A DNA stretch of 64,000 nt, from positions 4,526,001 to 4,590,000 of the forward strand of contig NZ_JBCJKP010000001.1 of NCBI RefSeq assembly GCF_039503195.1, in the 5' to 3' direction. Both the position numbers and the translations under genes were made by a program. The notes beneath the pieces were generated by a model. The model did not search any database and had not been told where the DNA came from. It saw only the letters and a list, made by a program, of their open reading frames with translations. This DNA comes from Streptomyces mirabilis. GTDB lineage: Bacteria > Actinomycetota > Actinomycetes > Streptomycetales > Streptomycetaceae. Of the stretch, positions 54,801 through 62,635 are shown one piece after another (the stretch's first letter is position 1; each line of letters starts with the position of its first letter).

Positions 54801-54871
54801 GGGACGTCAATGCCTTCGGGGGTTTGGGGGGTGTCTGTGAAGCTTGGGCAGCATCGTGGGACTCACGGGGC

Positions 54872-56563
54872 ATGGATACGGGCATGCATGCCCCCACATA
54901 CCTCGCCGCAGGGCTCCGGCTCCCCACGAACGGGCTCGACTACACGATCCTCGGCATCTACTTCGTCGTCGTGCTCGGCATCGGTTTCGCCGCCAAGGCC
55001 TCGGTCAAAACCAGCCTCGACTTCTTCCTCTCCGGGCGGTCGCTGCCCGCCTGGATCACCGGCCTCGCGTTCATCTCCGCCAACCTCGGCGCGACCGAGA
55101 TCCTGGGGATGGCCGCGAACAGCGCGCAGTACGGCGTCTACACCGTGCACTGGTACTGGATCGGCGCGATCCCCGCCATGGTGTTCCTGGGCCTGGTGAT
55201 GATGCCGTTCTACTACGGCTCGAAGGTCCGCTCGGTCCCGGAGTTCCTGCTCCTGCGCTTCGACAAGGCGGCGCACCTGCTGAGTTCGATCCTGTTCGCC
55301 TTCGCGGCGATCCTGATCGCCGGCGTCAACCTGTACTCACTGGCGATCGTGGTCGAGGCCCTGCTCGGCTGGCCGCAGTGGGTGGCGATCGTGATCGCGG
55401 GGTTCTTCGTCCTGGCGTACATCACGCTCGGCGGCCTGTCCTCGGCGATCTACAACGAGGTGCTGCAGTTCTTCGTGATCCTCGCGGCCCTGATCCCGAT
55501 CGCCGCGCTCGGCCTGAAGCGCGTCGGCGGCTGGGACGGCCTGACCCACTCGCTCCACACGACGCACGGCAGTGACTTCACCACCGCCTGGGGCGGTACG
55601 GGCATCGGCCATGTGAACCCGCTGGGCGCGAACTGGCTGACCATCGTCCTCGGCCTCGGCTTCGTCCTCTCCTTCGGCTACTGGACGACGAACTTCGCCG
55701 AGGTGCAGCGCGCGCTCTCGGCGAAGAACCTGTCGGCAGCCCAGCGCACCCCGCTCATCGCGGCGTTCCCCAAGATCTTCATCGTCTTCCTGGTGATGAT
55801 CCCGGGCCTGGTGGCGGCGGTCCTGGTGCCCAGGATCGGTACGAGCGGCTCGAACCTCCAGTACAACGACGCGGTCCCGTACCTGATGCAGGAACTGCTG
55901 CCGAACGGCGTGCTGGGCATCGCGGTGACGGGGCTCCTGGCCGCCTTCATGGCGGGCATGGCGGCCAACGTCTCGTCGTTCAACACGGTGTTCACGTCGG
56001 ACATCTGGCGGCGGTACGTCGTGACCGACCGGGAGGACTCCTACTACGTCCGCTTCGGCCGCCTGATCACGGTGATCGGCGTCCTGGCGTCGATCGGCAC
56101 GGCCTTCCTGGCGTCGTCCTTCTCCAACATCATGGCCTACCTGCAGACCCTCTTCTCCTTCTTCAACGTGCCGATGTTCGTGGCCTTCATCGTCGGCATG
56201 TTCTGGAAGCGCGCGTCGGCGAAGTCGGGATTCTGGGGACTGCTGGCAGGCACGACGGCCGCGATGGTCAACTACTTCGTCATCTACAAGCAGGGGATCA
56301 TCGCCATCCCCTCCGACCAGGGAGCCAACTTCGTCTCGGCGATCGCGGGCTTCGTGGCCGGCGCGGTGGTGATGGTCGCGGTCTCCCTCTTCACGGCCCC
56401 CAAACCGGCGGAGGACCTCCAGGGCCTGGTCTACGGCACCGTCTCCCCCGGCATGGCCGAGCCGCCCGCCGTGGGTGACGACGCGTGGTACCGCAGGCCG
56501 GCACTGCTGGGCTGGGGCGCGCTGATCCTGGCGGCGGCCTGCTACATCCCGTTCTCGTTCTGA
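54872..56563 (+). CDS. Sodium:solute symporter (SSS/SGLT family)
   Basis: A 563-residue membrane protein with 13-14 helices, likely a Na+-coupled sugar importer. Family motifs: TSLDFFLSGRSLPAWITGLA near 55, NLGATEILGMAANSAQYGVY, VYTVHWYWIGAIPAMVFLGL, and GGLSSAIYNEVLQFFVILAA. The conserved SFGYWTTNFAEVQRALSAKN follows near 300, and AAFMAGMAANVSSFNTVFTS near 390. Its divergence from galT-galE-galK suggests galactose as a substrate, which is an inference. The start lies among ATG 54824, 54872 and 54884. 54872 gives a short N-terminus before helix 1, but no strong ribosome site supports any of them. Confidence 0.9.
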   Translation: MDTGMHAPTYLAAGLRLPTNGLDYTILGIYFVVVLGIGFAAKASVKTSLDFFLSGRSLPAWITGLAFISANLGATEILGMAANSAQYGVYTVHWYWIGAIPAMVFLGLVMMPFYYGSKVRSVPEFLLLRFDKAAHLLSSILFAFAAILIAGVNLYSLAIVVEALLGWPQWVAIVIAGFFVLAYITLGGLSSAIYNEVLQFFVILAALIPIAALGLKRVGGWDGLTHSLHTTHGSDFTTAWGGTGIGHVNPLGANWLTIVLGLGFVLSFGYWTTNFAEVQRALSAKNLSAAQRTPLIAAFPKIFIVFLVMIPGLVAAVLVPRIGTSGSNLQYNDAVPYLMQELLPNGVLGIAVTGLLAAFMAGMAANVSSFNTVFTSDIWRRYVVTDREDSYYVRFGRLITVIGVLASIGTAFLASSFSNIMAYLQTLFSFFNVPMFVAFIVGMFWKRASAKSGFWGLLAGTTAAMVNYFVIYKQGIIAIPSDQGANFVSAIAGFVAGAVVMVAVSLFTAPKPAEDLQGLVYGTVSPGMAEPPAVGDDAWYRRPALLGWGALILAAACYIPFSF

Positions 56564-56583
56564 CGCAGGAGGCCTGAGCAACC

Positions 56584-56883
56584 ATGTCCGACCACTATTC
56601 GGACCGTGATGTCCAGCGCGAGGTCACGGAGCTGGAGCATCAGTCCGCGACCGCGACCCGCCTCTTCGACATCCGCACCATCATCGGCGGCCTGTTCGTC
56701 GTCTACGGCGTCATCGTCACCCTGGCGGGCCTGACCGCCTCCAAGGCCGAACTCGCCAAGGCCCAAGGCGTCAACATCAACCTCTGGACCGGCCTCGGCA
56801 TGCTCGCCCTGGGCGTCTTCTTCCTGCTGTGGCTGTGGCTGCGCCCGCTGGCTCCGCCCGTGCCGTTGCCCGACGAGGAATGA
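56584..56883 (+). CDS. Small two-helix membrane protein, symporter partner
   Basis: A 99-residue protein. Hydrophilic N-terminus (SDHYSDRDVQREVTELEHQS), helix 1 IIGGLFVVYGVIVTLAGLTA, short loop, helix 2 TGLGMLALGVFFLLWLWLRP, acidic tail. It begins 20 bases after the symporter stop, with AGGAGG in between, so it is co-transcribed. Small two-helix partners of SSS symporters are known (DUF485/DUF4212 types), but this sequence matches neither clearly by eye. It may stabilise the symporter. Confidence 0.8.
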   Translation: MSDHYSDRDVQREVTELEHQSATATRLFDIRTIIGGLFVVYGVIVTLAGLTASKAELAKAQGVNINLWTGLGMLALGVFFLLWLWLRPLAPPVPLPDEE

Positions 56884-57105
56884 TCACTCTAGGTGGTCGC
56901 CCGTTCACAGTAGCGCGCACCCGCGTTCGGGTCATCTCCGCCACACGCCTCCGACCTGCACTCTTCTTCCCATCGAGGGCGTCGGCGGGTGCCACGACCC
57001 GGAGTGAATAGGACAAATGGAGTTGCCCCTGGCCACGCCACGAGGCCTCCTGAGCTGGGGGACACCTCCCCGACTCCCTCACTCACACACAAAGAAAGGC
57101 GCGGA

Positions 57106-57603
57106 ATGTTCCATTTCAAGCGCTTCGGGTCCGCTGTCGCGTCGGCCGCGGCCCTGGCATCCCTGTCCCTGGTCATAGCCCCGGCGGCCATGGCGGCCAC
57201 GAACCCGCAGCCCGTCACGCCCGTCGTCCAGGAATCCAAGGGCCCGAAGCCCCCGACGCCCCCGACGCCCCCGAGGGCATGCGCCACTCTGAGCGGTGAG
57301 CTCGCCACGCAGTTGCAGGCCGCCGCGACGGCTCTGGCCGCCACGCCGACGCCCGACGTCGCCGCGGCCCAGGCGGCAGTCGCCGCAGCCCAGACCACGG
57401 TCGCACAGCTCCGCGCCGCCGGGTGCCTCCCGGCAGCGCCTCCGACGCGGCCGACCTGCGCGACCCTCGCCGTGCAGCTGCAGGCGGACCTGCAGGTCCT
57501 CACCGCCGCCCTGGCGGCCGTCCCACAGGTCCCGGCCAACATCACCGCGGCGCTGAACGCGGTGCTCGCCACCGATGCGCAGCTCTCCGAGGCCTGCACG
57601 TGA
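57106..57603 (+). CDS. Small secreted Ala-rich protein with duplicated CATL motif
   Basis: A 165-residue secreted protein. The signal peptide (FKRFGSAVASAAALASLSLV, then IAPAAMAA) is cleaved near residue 31. A Pro-rich linker (KGPKPPTPPTPPRA) follows. The mature domain contains two related helical units, each opening CATL (ACATLSGELATQLQAAATAL; TCATLAVQLQADLQVLTAAL), and four Cys that could form two disulfides. No family is recognised. Exported helical bundles with paired Cys can be cell-surface or matrix proteins. ATG 57106 follows AAAGG. A terminator lies 67 bases downstream. Confidence 0.8.
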   Translation: MFHFKRFGSAVASAAALASLSLVIAPAAMAATNPQPVTPVVQESKGPKPPTPPTPPRACATLSGELATQLQAAATALAATPTPDVAAAQAAVAAAQTTVAQLRAAGCLPAAPPTRPTCATLAVQLQADLQVLTAALAAVPQVPANITAALNAVLATDAQLSEACT

Positions 57604-57669
57604 CCGGTCGTTCACCGCACGCCGTGTCGGCGACTCACGAACACGCCTGACATCGCGGCCTGAACGTAT

Positions 57670-57714
57670 GGCGTTGGGTTCGGCGGTACTTCACCGTCGA
57701 GCCCAACGCCTTTT
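57670..57714 (+). terminator. Rho-independent terminator
   Basis: The arm GGCGTTGGG-TT-CGGCGGT (57670-57687) pairs with ACCGTCG-A-GCCCAACGCC (57693-57710), followed by TTTT (57711-57714). It ends the secreted-protein gene and lies 39 bases before the end of the convergent regulator gene. Confidence 0.85.
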
Positions 57715-57752
57715 GCGTACGCGGTCGACTCGCCACACCCTCGACAGGGTGA

Positions 57753-58460
57753 CTACGTGGGCCGAGGGTCTTCCGTACTGCCCAGCACCGCCGTCATCGG
57801 CCCCGCCCGGTCCAGCAGGCCCGTCCGCGCGGCCAGGGCTGCCGCCTCCAGCCGCGACCCCACCCCCAGCTTCATCAGCACCCGCTGGACATGGGTCCTG
57901 GCGGTCGACGGGGCTATCCCCATACCGGCCGCGATGAGCCTCGTGTCCTCCCCGTCCGCGACCCTCACCAGGACCTCCACCTCGCGTGGGGTGAGCATCT
58001 GCAGGAGCCGCTGGCCCTCGTCGTCCGGTTGGGCCGCGGGGTTCAGCAGCTCACTGAAGGCACCCTGGAGCAGGGCGGGGGCCACCGCCGCCTCACCCGC
58101 CCTCGCCTTCATGATGGCGCGCTCGACTCCCTCTATGCGCTCGTCGTGGCGTACGTAGCCCGACGCGCCCGCGGCGAACGCGGCGGCGATGCCGCGCGGG
58201 TTCGGGACCGGCCCCAGAACCAGGACCGCTACCTGCGGACGCTCCCGCTTGATCCTGATCACCGGGTCGAAGATTCCCGGCTCGGCGGGTGTCGCCGTGC
58301 CGATCAGGCACACCTCCGGTGCCCTGGTGATCACCAGCTCCGCCGCTCCCGCGGCGGGCGCCGCCGCGGCGAGCACCCGGTGCCCCCGCAGTTTCAACGC
58401 CGAGGCCAACGCCTCGGCGAGCAGTCGGTGGTCGTCGACCACCATGAGCCGCACTCCCAT
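57753..58460 (-). CDS. LuxR-type atypical response regulator lacking the phospho-acceptor
   Basis: A 235-residue regulator. The receiver keeps VVDDHR, but the usual phospho-acceptor Asp is Gly in VCLIGTATPAEPG, the conserved Thr after beta4 is Gly (VLVLGPV), and the Lys is replaced (GYVRHDE). Phosphorylation control is therefore unlikely. The LuxR helix-turn-helix is intact (MLTPREVEVLVRVADGEDTR, IAAGMGIAPSTARTHVQRVL). ATG 58460 begins MGVRLMVVDD. No kinase is adjacent. It may be controlled by protein partners or ligands, as in other aspartate-less receivers. It is on the same strand as, and downstream of, the PQQ-propeller genes but is separated from them by a terminator. Confidence 0.88.
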   Translation of the reverse strand: MGVRLMVVDDHRLLAEALASALKLRGHRVLAAAAPAAGAAELVITRAPEVCLIGTATPAEPGIFDPVIRIKRERPQVAVLVLGPVPNPRGIAAAFAAGASGYVRHDERIEGVERAIMKARAGEAAVAPALLQGAFSELLNPAAQPDDEGQRLLQMLTPREVEVLVRVADGEDTRLIAAGMGIAPSTARTHVQRVLMKLGVGSRLEAAALAARTGLLDRAGPMTAVLGSTEDPRPT

Positions 58461-58638
58461 CGAGCAACCCCCCAGTCCCCCCAAGCATCCCCACTGGTTC
58501 CCCGTGGATTAGGAGCCCCCCGGCTCTCCATCCCCCGGAAGCTACACGCTTGTTCGACGTTGCGCTTCCCCTACTGGTGAGAAGTGCCCCGGAATATCGA
58601 AATTCCTCGCATTCGGGAGTGATGAGGGGTAAGCGAAC

Positions 58639-58666
58639 GGCCCCGTCCCTGAGCTGGGACGGGGCC
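58639..58666 (-). terminator. Hairpin terminator after the PQQ-propeller genes
   Basis: GGCCCCGTCCC (58639-58649) pairs with GGGACGGGGCC (58656-58666) around a six-base loop. It lies 20 bases beyond the stop of the 58686 gene. No T-run is present. Confidence 0.7.
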
Positions 58667-58685
58667 ATGGTCAAAAGAAGTTGAC

Positions 58686-60455
58686 CTACTGCGTGCCGAA
58701 CGCGATCGCCAGGTACTCCTTCTCGGAGGTGCTGTACGGCTTGTGGGCGTAGATCGCGGACATGTACAGGTGACCTTCGCTGTAAAGGATCTCGGCGTAG
58801 TCCGGGAGCATGCTCGTCTCCGCGTCGCGGACCGCCTGGGTCGCCGGGTTCTCCAGGAGCTTGGTCTCCTTGAAGGAGGTGCCGTCGATGCTCACGATCT
58901 GACCGCCCTTGTCGTAGGGCGGACGCTTGTACGCGAGGAGGTTGCCGCCGTCCATGCGCAGCGGGGAGATGTCGTAGCCGTCGCCCGCGTCCGCGCGCTG
59001 GCCGGTCTGCTTGCCGGTGCCCAGGTCGAAGGCGACGATCTCGTTGATCCGGCCGGACTGGCCGCCGTCGTGCTGCTCGGTCGGGATGTAGAGCCTGTCG
59101 TTGCCGACCACCAGTTTCGCGCAGCCCTCGATCCTGGTGATGCCGTCGCACTTGGCGGCGTAGGTCTTGCCCGGCGCGGAGATCCTGGTGCGCAGCTGGC
59201 CGGTCTTGTTGTCGATAGAGAAGAAGTCCGAGATGCCGCTGCCGTCACCGGCGGAGTCGCCGACGTCGGCGGCCACCACCAGCGGGTTGGTCGACACGAC
59301 GCTCGCGTACTCGATGCCGGGCGACATCTTGTACTCCGAGATCACCTTCCCGGACGTCGGGTCGATGGTCTGGATGTGCAACTGCCGCGTACTGCCGTAC
59401 TCGCCGCACTTGCGGACCGCGACCAGCTTGTCGCCGCCGCCGTATCCGGCGTCGTAGCAGCTGTCCGTGGGCTTGGGTGCCCACAGCGCCTTGCCGGTGG
59501 AGATGTCGAACGCGGCGCCACCGTTGGTGCTGCCCACGGCGACGGTGTTCGCGCTGGTGGTGACGTTGTTGAGGCTGGTCTTCTGGTCACCGGACTTGAC
59601 CGACTTCGTCCACAGCAGCTTGCCCGCGGCGAGGTCGAGGGCGGAGACCTCGCTGCAGCCGTGGGAAGGCTTCGCCTTGGTCGGCATGGCGGGCTCGTAG
59701 ACGATCGCGGTCCGTCCGGAGTCGGTGGTGTGGCGGCTGGCCGTGCACACCGGGCCGGGGAGTTTGATCGTCCAGAGCTTGGCGCCGGAGTCGGGGTCGT
59801 AGCCGTTGATCTCGGCGTCGCCGCTCTTGGCGTACACCTTGTCGGTGAGCCAGGAGCCGACGGTGGACACGCTGCTCTCGGCGGGCACGGCGGGCGCGGG
59901 GACCTGGAAGAGGACCTTGGAGGTGGTGTTGGCGGGGACCTTCTCCTTGCCGGTGGAACCGGTGGTCCCGTCGCCGCCCGTGCCGCCCTTGCCTCCGGTG
60001 CCGCCGCTCCTGCCGGAGGAGTTGTTCTTGCTGTCGTCCTTGCCGGAGTTCGCGTACCAGACCCCGCCACCGATGATCAGCGCGACGGCCACGACGGCCG
60101 CCACGATGATGACCACCTGGCTGTTCGGCTTCCGGCCGCCGCCCCCGCCCTGGGGAACCTGGGGCTGCATCGGGTAGGTCGGCGGCTGCTGCGGATAGCC
60201 GTAGCCGTACGGGGGTCCCGGAGGCTGCGCGGGCTGCTGACCGGGGTAGCCGTAGCCCGGCTGGGCCGGGGGCCCCGGCGGGGGCGCCTGCTGCGGGTAG
60301 CCGTAACCGGGACCCTGCGGAGGCTGCGGGGCGCCGAACCCACCGGGCGGCGGAGCCTGGGGCGCGCCGAACCCGCCCGGCGGAGGGTCCTGGGGCGCGC
60401 CGAAGCCACCCTGTGGGGGCTGGTTCGGCGGTGGTGGGGGCGGCGGCTGGCTCAT
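58686..60455 (-). CDS. PQQ-like beta-propeller membrane protein, paralogue 1
   Basis: A 589-residue protein. The N-terminal ~115 residues are Pro/Gly/Gln/Tyr-rich with repeated GGFGAPQ and GYGYPQQ motifs, facing the cytoplasm. One membrane helix (VVIIVAAVVAVALIIGGGVW, ~115-135) follows, then a Ser/Gly/Lys linker, and an external domain of ~400 residues with PQQ-propeller blades (GYDPDSGAKLWTIKLPG; ALDLAAGKLLWTK; FDISTGKALWAPK; FDLGTGKQTGQR). The propeller probably binds a partner or ligand at the cell surface. Streptomyces carry several such proteins of unknown role. It begins 91 bases after paralogue 2, so the two form a tandem pair. Confidence 0.85.
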   Translation of the reverse strand: MSQPPPPPPPNQPPQGGFGAPQDPPPGGFGAPQAPPPGGFGAPQPPQGPGYGYPQQAPPPGPPAQPGYGYPGQQPAQPPGPPYGYGYPQQPPTYPMQPQVPQGGGGGRKPNSQVVIIVAAVVAVALIIGGGVWYANSGKDDSKNNSSGRSGGTGGKGGTGGDGTTGSTGKEKVPANTTSKVLFQVPAPAVPAESSVSTVGSWLTDKVYAKSGDAEINGYDPDSGAKLWTIKLPGPVCTASRHTTDSGRTAIVYEPAMPTKAKPSHGCSEVSALDLAAGKLLWTKSVKSGDQKTSLNNVTTSANTVAVGSTNGGAAFDISTGKALWAPKPTDSCYDAGYGGGDKLVAVRKCGEYGSTRQLHIQTIDPTSGKVISEYKMSPGIEYASVVSTNPLVVAADVGDSAGDGSGISDFFSIDNKTGQLRTRISAPGKTYAAKCDGITRIEGCAKLVVGNDRLYIPTEQHDGGQSGRINEIVAFDLGTGKQTGQRADAGDGYDISPLRMDGGNLLAYKRPPYDKGGQIVSIDGTSFKETKLLENPATQAVRDAETSMLPDYAEILYSEGHLYMSAIYAHKPYSTSEKEYLAIAFGTQ

Positions 60456-60546
60456 GACGTGTCTACCTCGGATGCGGATGCGTTGGGGACGGAGATGCGG
60501 GAGACGAAGAAGGTGGCGAACGGAGCGAGGGTGGCGTGAGCGTGCG

Positions 60547-62397
60547 TCACTTGCCGTAGGCCAGCATCAACTTCTCCTTCGACTGGTCGTTGCCCGTCAG
60601 CCGGGTGGTGGAGAGGTAGAAGCGCCCGTCCACGTAGTCGACCGCCTTCGAGAAGAAGCCGTTCTCGACCGACGCCGTGCCCTGCGGGTTCTGCAGCAGC
60701 TTGGCGGGCCGGTGACTGCTTCCGGTCGTGGGGATCGACACGATCTGCCCACCGGCGTCGTACGACGGCTCGACGTACGCGATCAACCGCGTGCCGTCCA
60801 TCTTCAGCGGCAGCATCGACTCGTCGGCCGGGGACTTGACGCGCCACTTCTCCTTGCCGGTCGACAGGTCGAAGGCGACGATCTCGTTGGCGCCGCTCTT
60901 CGCCTCGGTCGGCAGATAGAGCGTGTTCGCGTCGGCGGTGGTGCCGAAACAGCCCGTCAGATCGCGGTCGAGGATGGCGAAACCGCACTCGGGCCTGAAG
61001 GCGTCGCTGCTCTTGAGCTGCGAACGGACGGCACCGTTGTCCTTGAACGTGGTGACGTTGACCTTCTTCTGGTCCTTGTTGGTCATGTAGATGACGACGG
61101 GGTCGACGGAGTACGTGCGCTCGACCGTCCAGCCCTTGGGGATCTTCGTGGTCCACTGGGCCTTGCCGGTGGCCGGGTCCAGCTGCTGCACCTCGTCGTG
61201 CTCGGTGTCGGTGGCGGCACCGCAGGAGGCGACGGACAGCAGCTTGGCGCCGCCCGCGAACGCGGACGGGTAGCAGGCCTGGCCGTAATTCGTCTTGTCC
61301 CAGAGCTTCTTGCCGCTGGTGATGTCGTACGCCGTGCCGGACTGCGAACGACCGACCATCAGCGTCTTGCCGGTGACCGACAGTTCGATGGTGAGCGTGC
61401 TGTCGAAGAGCGCTCCGTCGGCGACCTTGCCGCTCCAGCCCTTGGCACCGGTGCCGAGGTCTATCTGCTGGAGCTGGTTGCACTTGGCGTTGTCGCCGGC
61501 ACCGCTCTTGTACGCCACGACGACCTTGTCGTCGGACGTCTTCTGCGGGGTGACCGCGCAGATCGGCTGCGGGAACGTGATCGGGTCCCAAGCGGGCTTG
61601 CCGTCCCCGACGTTGTACGCGAACACCTGCTTGTACGCGGCCTTCACCGCCGCCTTGTCGGTGATCCACAGGCCGGGGGCGTCGGCGCCGGAACCGGGGG
61701 CGTCGGGTGCCTGCTTGTACCAGAGCACCTTCGCCTCACCGGCCTGGCGGCCCGCGTTGAGGTTCTCGGGGTCCCCGCCACCGTTGCCGCTGCCGTCACC
61801 GGGGTTGACCGGATCGGCGGAGGAGGAGGCCTTCCCGCCCTTGCTGTCCTGGGCGACCGGCTTCTTGCCGTCGTCGCCGCCCCCGCCGCTGACGGCCCAG
61901 ACCGTCCCGCCGACGACGAGCAGCGCGGCCACGGCGGCGCCGACGACCAGGGCCGGGCGGCCCTTGAAGGGGCTCTTGGAACCACCGGGAGGTGGCGGAG
62001 GGGTACCCGGGCCGCCGGGATACTGCGCCTGGCCCGGATAGCCGTACCCGGACCCGTATCCGGGCTGCTGACCGTATGCGGGCTGCTGACCGTACGGGCC
62101 GGGCTGGGCGTACGGCCCCGGCTGCTGCGGCGGCTGCGCGTACGGGCCCGCCGGCTGCTGCGGCGGCTGTGTGTACGGGCCGGGCTGGGCGTAGGGCCCG
62201 GACTGCTGCGGATATCCGTAACCGGGCGCCGGCGGACCGGCGGGCGGAGGAGGCGTGCCCTGGGGCGCGTTGGGGGGTGCGCCGAACCCGCCCTGCGCCG
62301 GTGCCGCCGGTGGAACCGGCGGCGTCGACGGCGTCGGTGGCTGGTCCTGCGGTGCTCCGAAGCCACCCTGCGGCGGCTCACTCGGCGGCTGACTCAT
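60547..62397 (-). CDS. PQQ-like beta-propeller membrane protein, paralogue 2
   Basis: A 616-residue protein with the same plan as its neighbour. It has an N-terminal Pro/Gly/Gln/Tyr-rich cytoplasmic region (~1-155; GGFGAP motifs, repeated GPYAQP units, GSGYGYPGQ), a membrane helix (ALVVGAAVAALLVVGGTVWA, ~150-170), a charged linker, and a PQQ-type propeller (QIDLGTGAKGWSGK; YDITSGKKLWDKTN; QLDPATGKAQWTTK; FDLSTGKEKWRVKS). The C-terminal blades are about as similar to paralogue 1 as expected of an old tandem duplication. The start ATG 62397 reads MSQPPSEPPQGGFG. The function is unknown. Confidence 0.85.
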   Translation of the reverse strand: MSQPPSEPPQGGFGAPQDQPPTPSTPPVPPAAPAQGGFGAPPNAPQGTPPPPAGPPAPGYGYPQQSGPYAQPGPYTQPPQQPAGPYAQPPQQPGPYAQPGPYGQQPAYGQQPGYGSGYGYPGQAQYPGGPGTPPPPPGGSKSPFKGRPALVVGAAVAALLVVGGTVWAVSGGGGDDGKKPVAQDSKGGKASSSADPVNPGDGSGNGGGDPENLNAGRQAGEAKVLWYKQAPDAPGSGADAPGLWITDKAAVKAAYKQVFAYNVGDGKPAWDPITFPQPICAVTPQKTSDDKVVVAYKSGAGDNAKCNQLQQIDLGTGAKGWSGKVADGALFDSTLTIELSVTGKTLMVGRSQSGTAYDITSGKKLWDKTNYGQACYPSAFAGGAKLLSVASCGAATDTEHDEVQQLDPATGKAQWTTKIPKGWTVERTYSVDPVVIYMTNKDQKKVNVTTFKDNGAVRSQLKSSDAFRPECGFAILDRDLTGCFGTTADANTLYLPTEAKSGANEIVAFDLSTGKEKWRVKSPADESMLPLKMDGTRLIAYVEPSYDAGGQIVSIPTTGSSHRPAKLLQNPQGTASVENGFFSKAVDYVDGRFYLSTTRLTGNDQSKEKLMLAYGK

Positions 62398-62533
62398 CAG
62401 CGCGTTCCCCCTAGTTCACTGATGTGGCGCCCCACCGGCGGCGCGGTCGGCGGCGCCGATTTCGCGCCACACCGGTGGTTCTCAGACTGTTCTCAGACGG
62501 ACCTTTCTATCACTCTGGAGACCTCGAACAAGG

Positions 62534-62570
62534 GGCCGGTACTCCCCCTGTTCCCAAGGGAGGACCGGCC
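62534..62570 (-). terminator. Hairpin between the ABC-F gene and the propeller genes
   Basis: GGCCGGT (62534-62540) pairs with ACCGGCC (62564-62570), with CTCCC/GGGAG pairing inside. It lies 66 bases beyond the ABC-F stop on the minus strand. The rest of the 238-base gap has no other clear element. Confidence 0.55.
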
Positions 62571-62635
62571 CGTGACGCCCTCGTTATGCGCCTTCACGCG
62601 CCCTTCACGGGACGCGCGCGCCACCTTCCAGGGGC

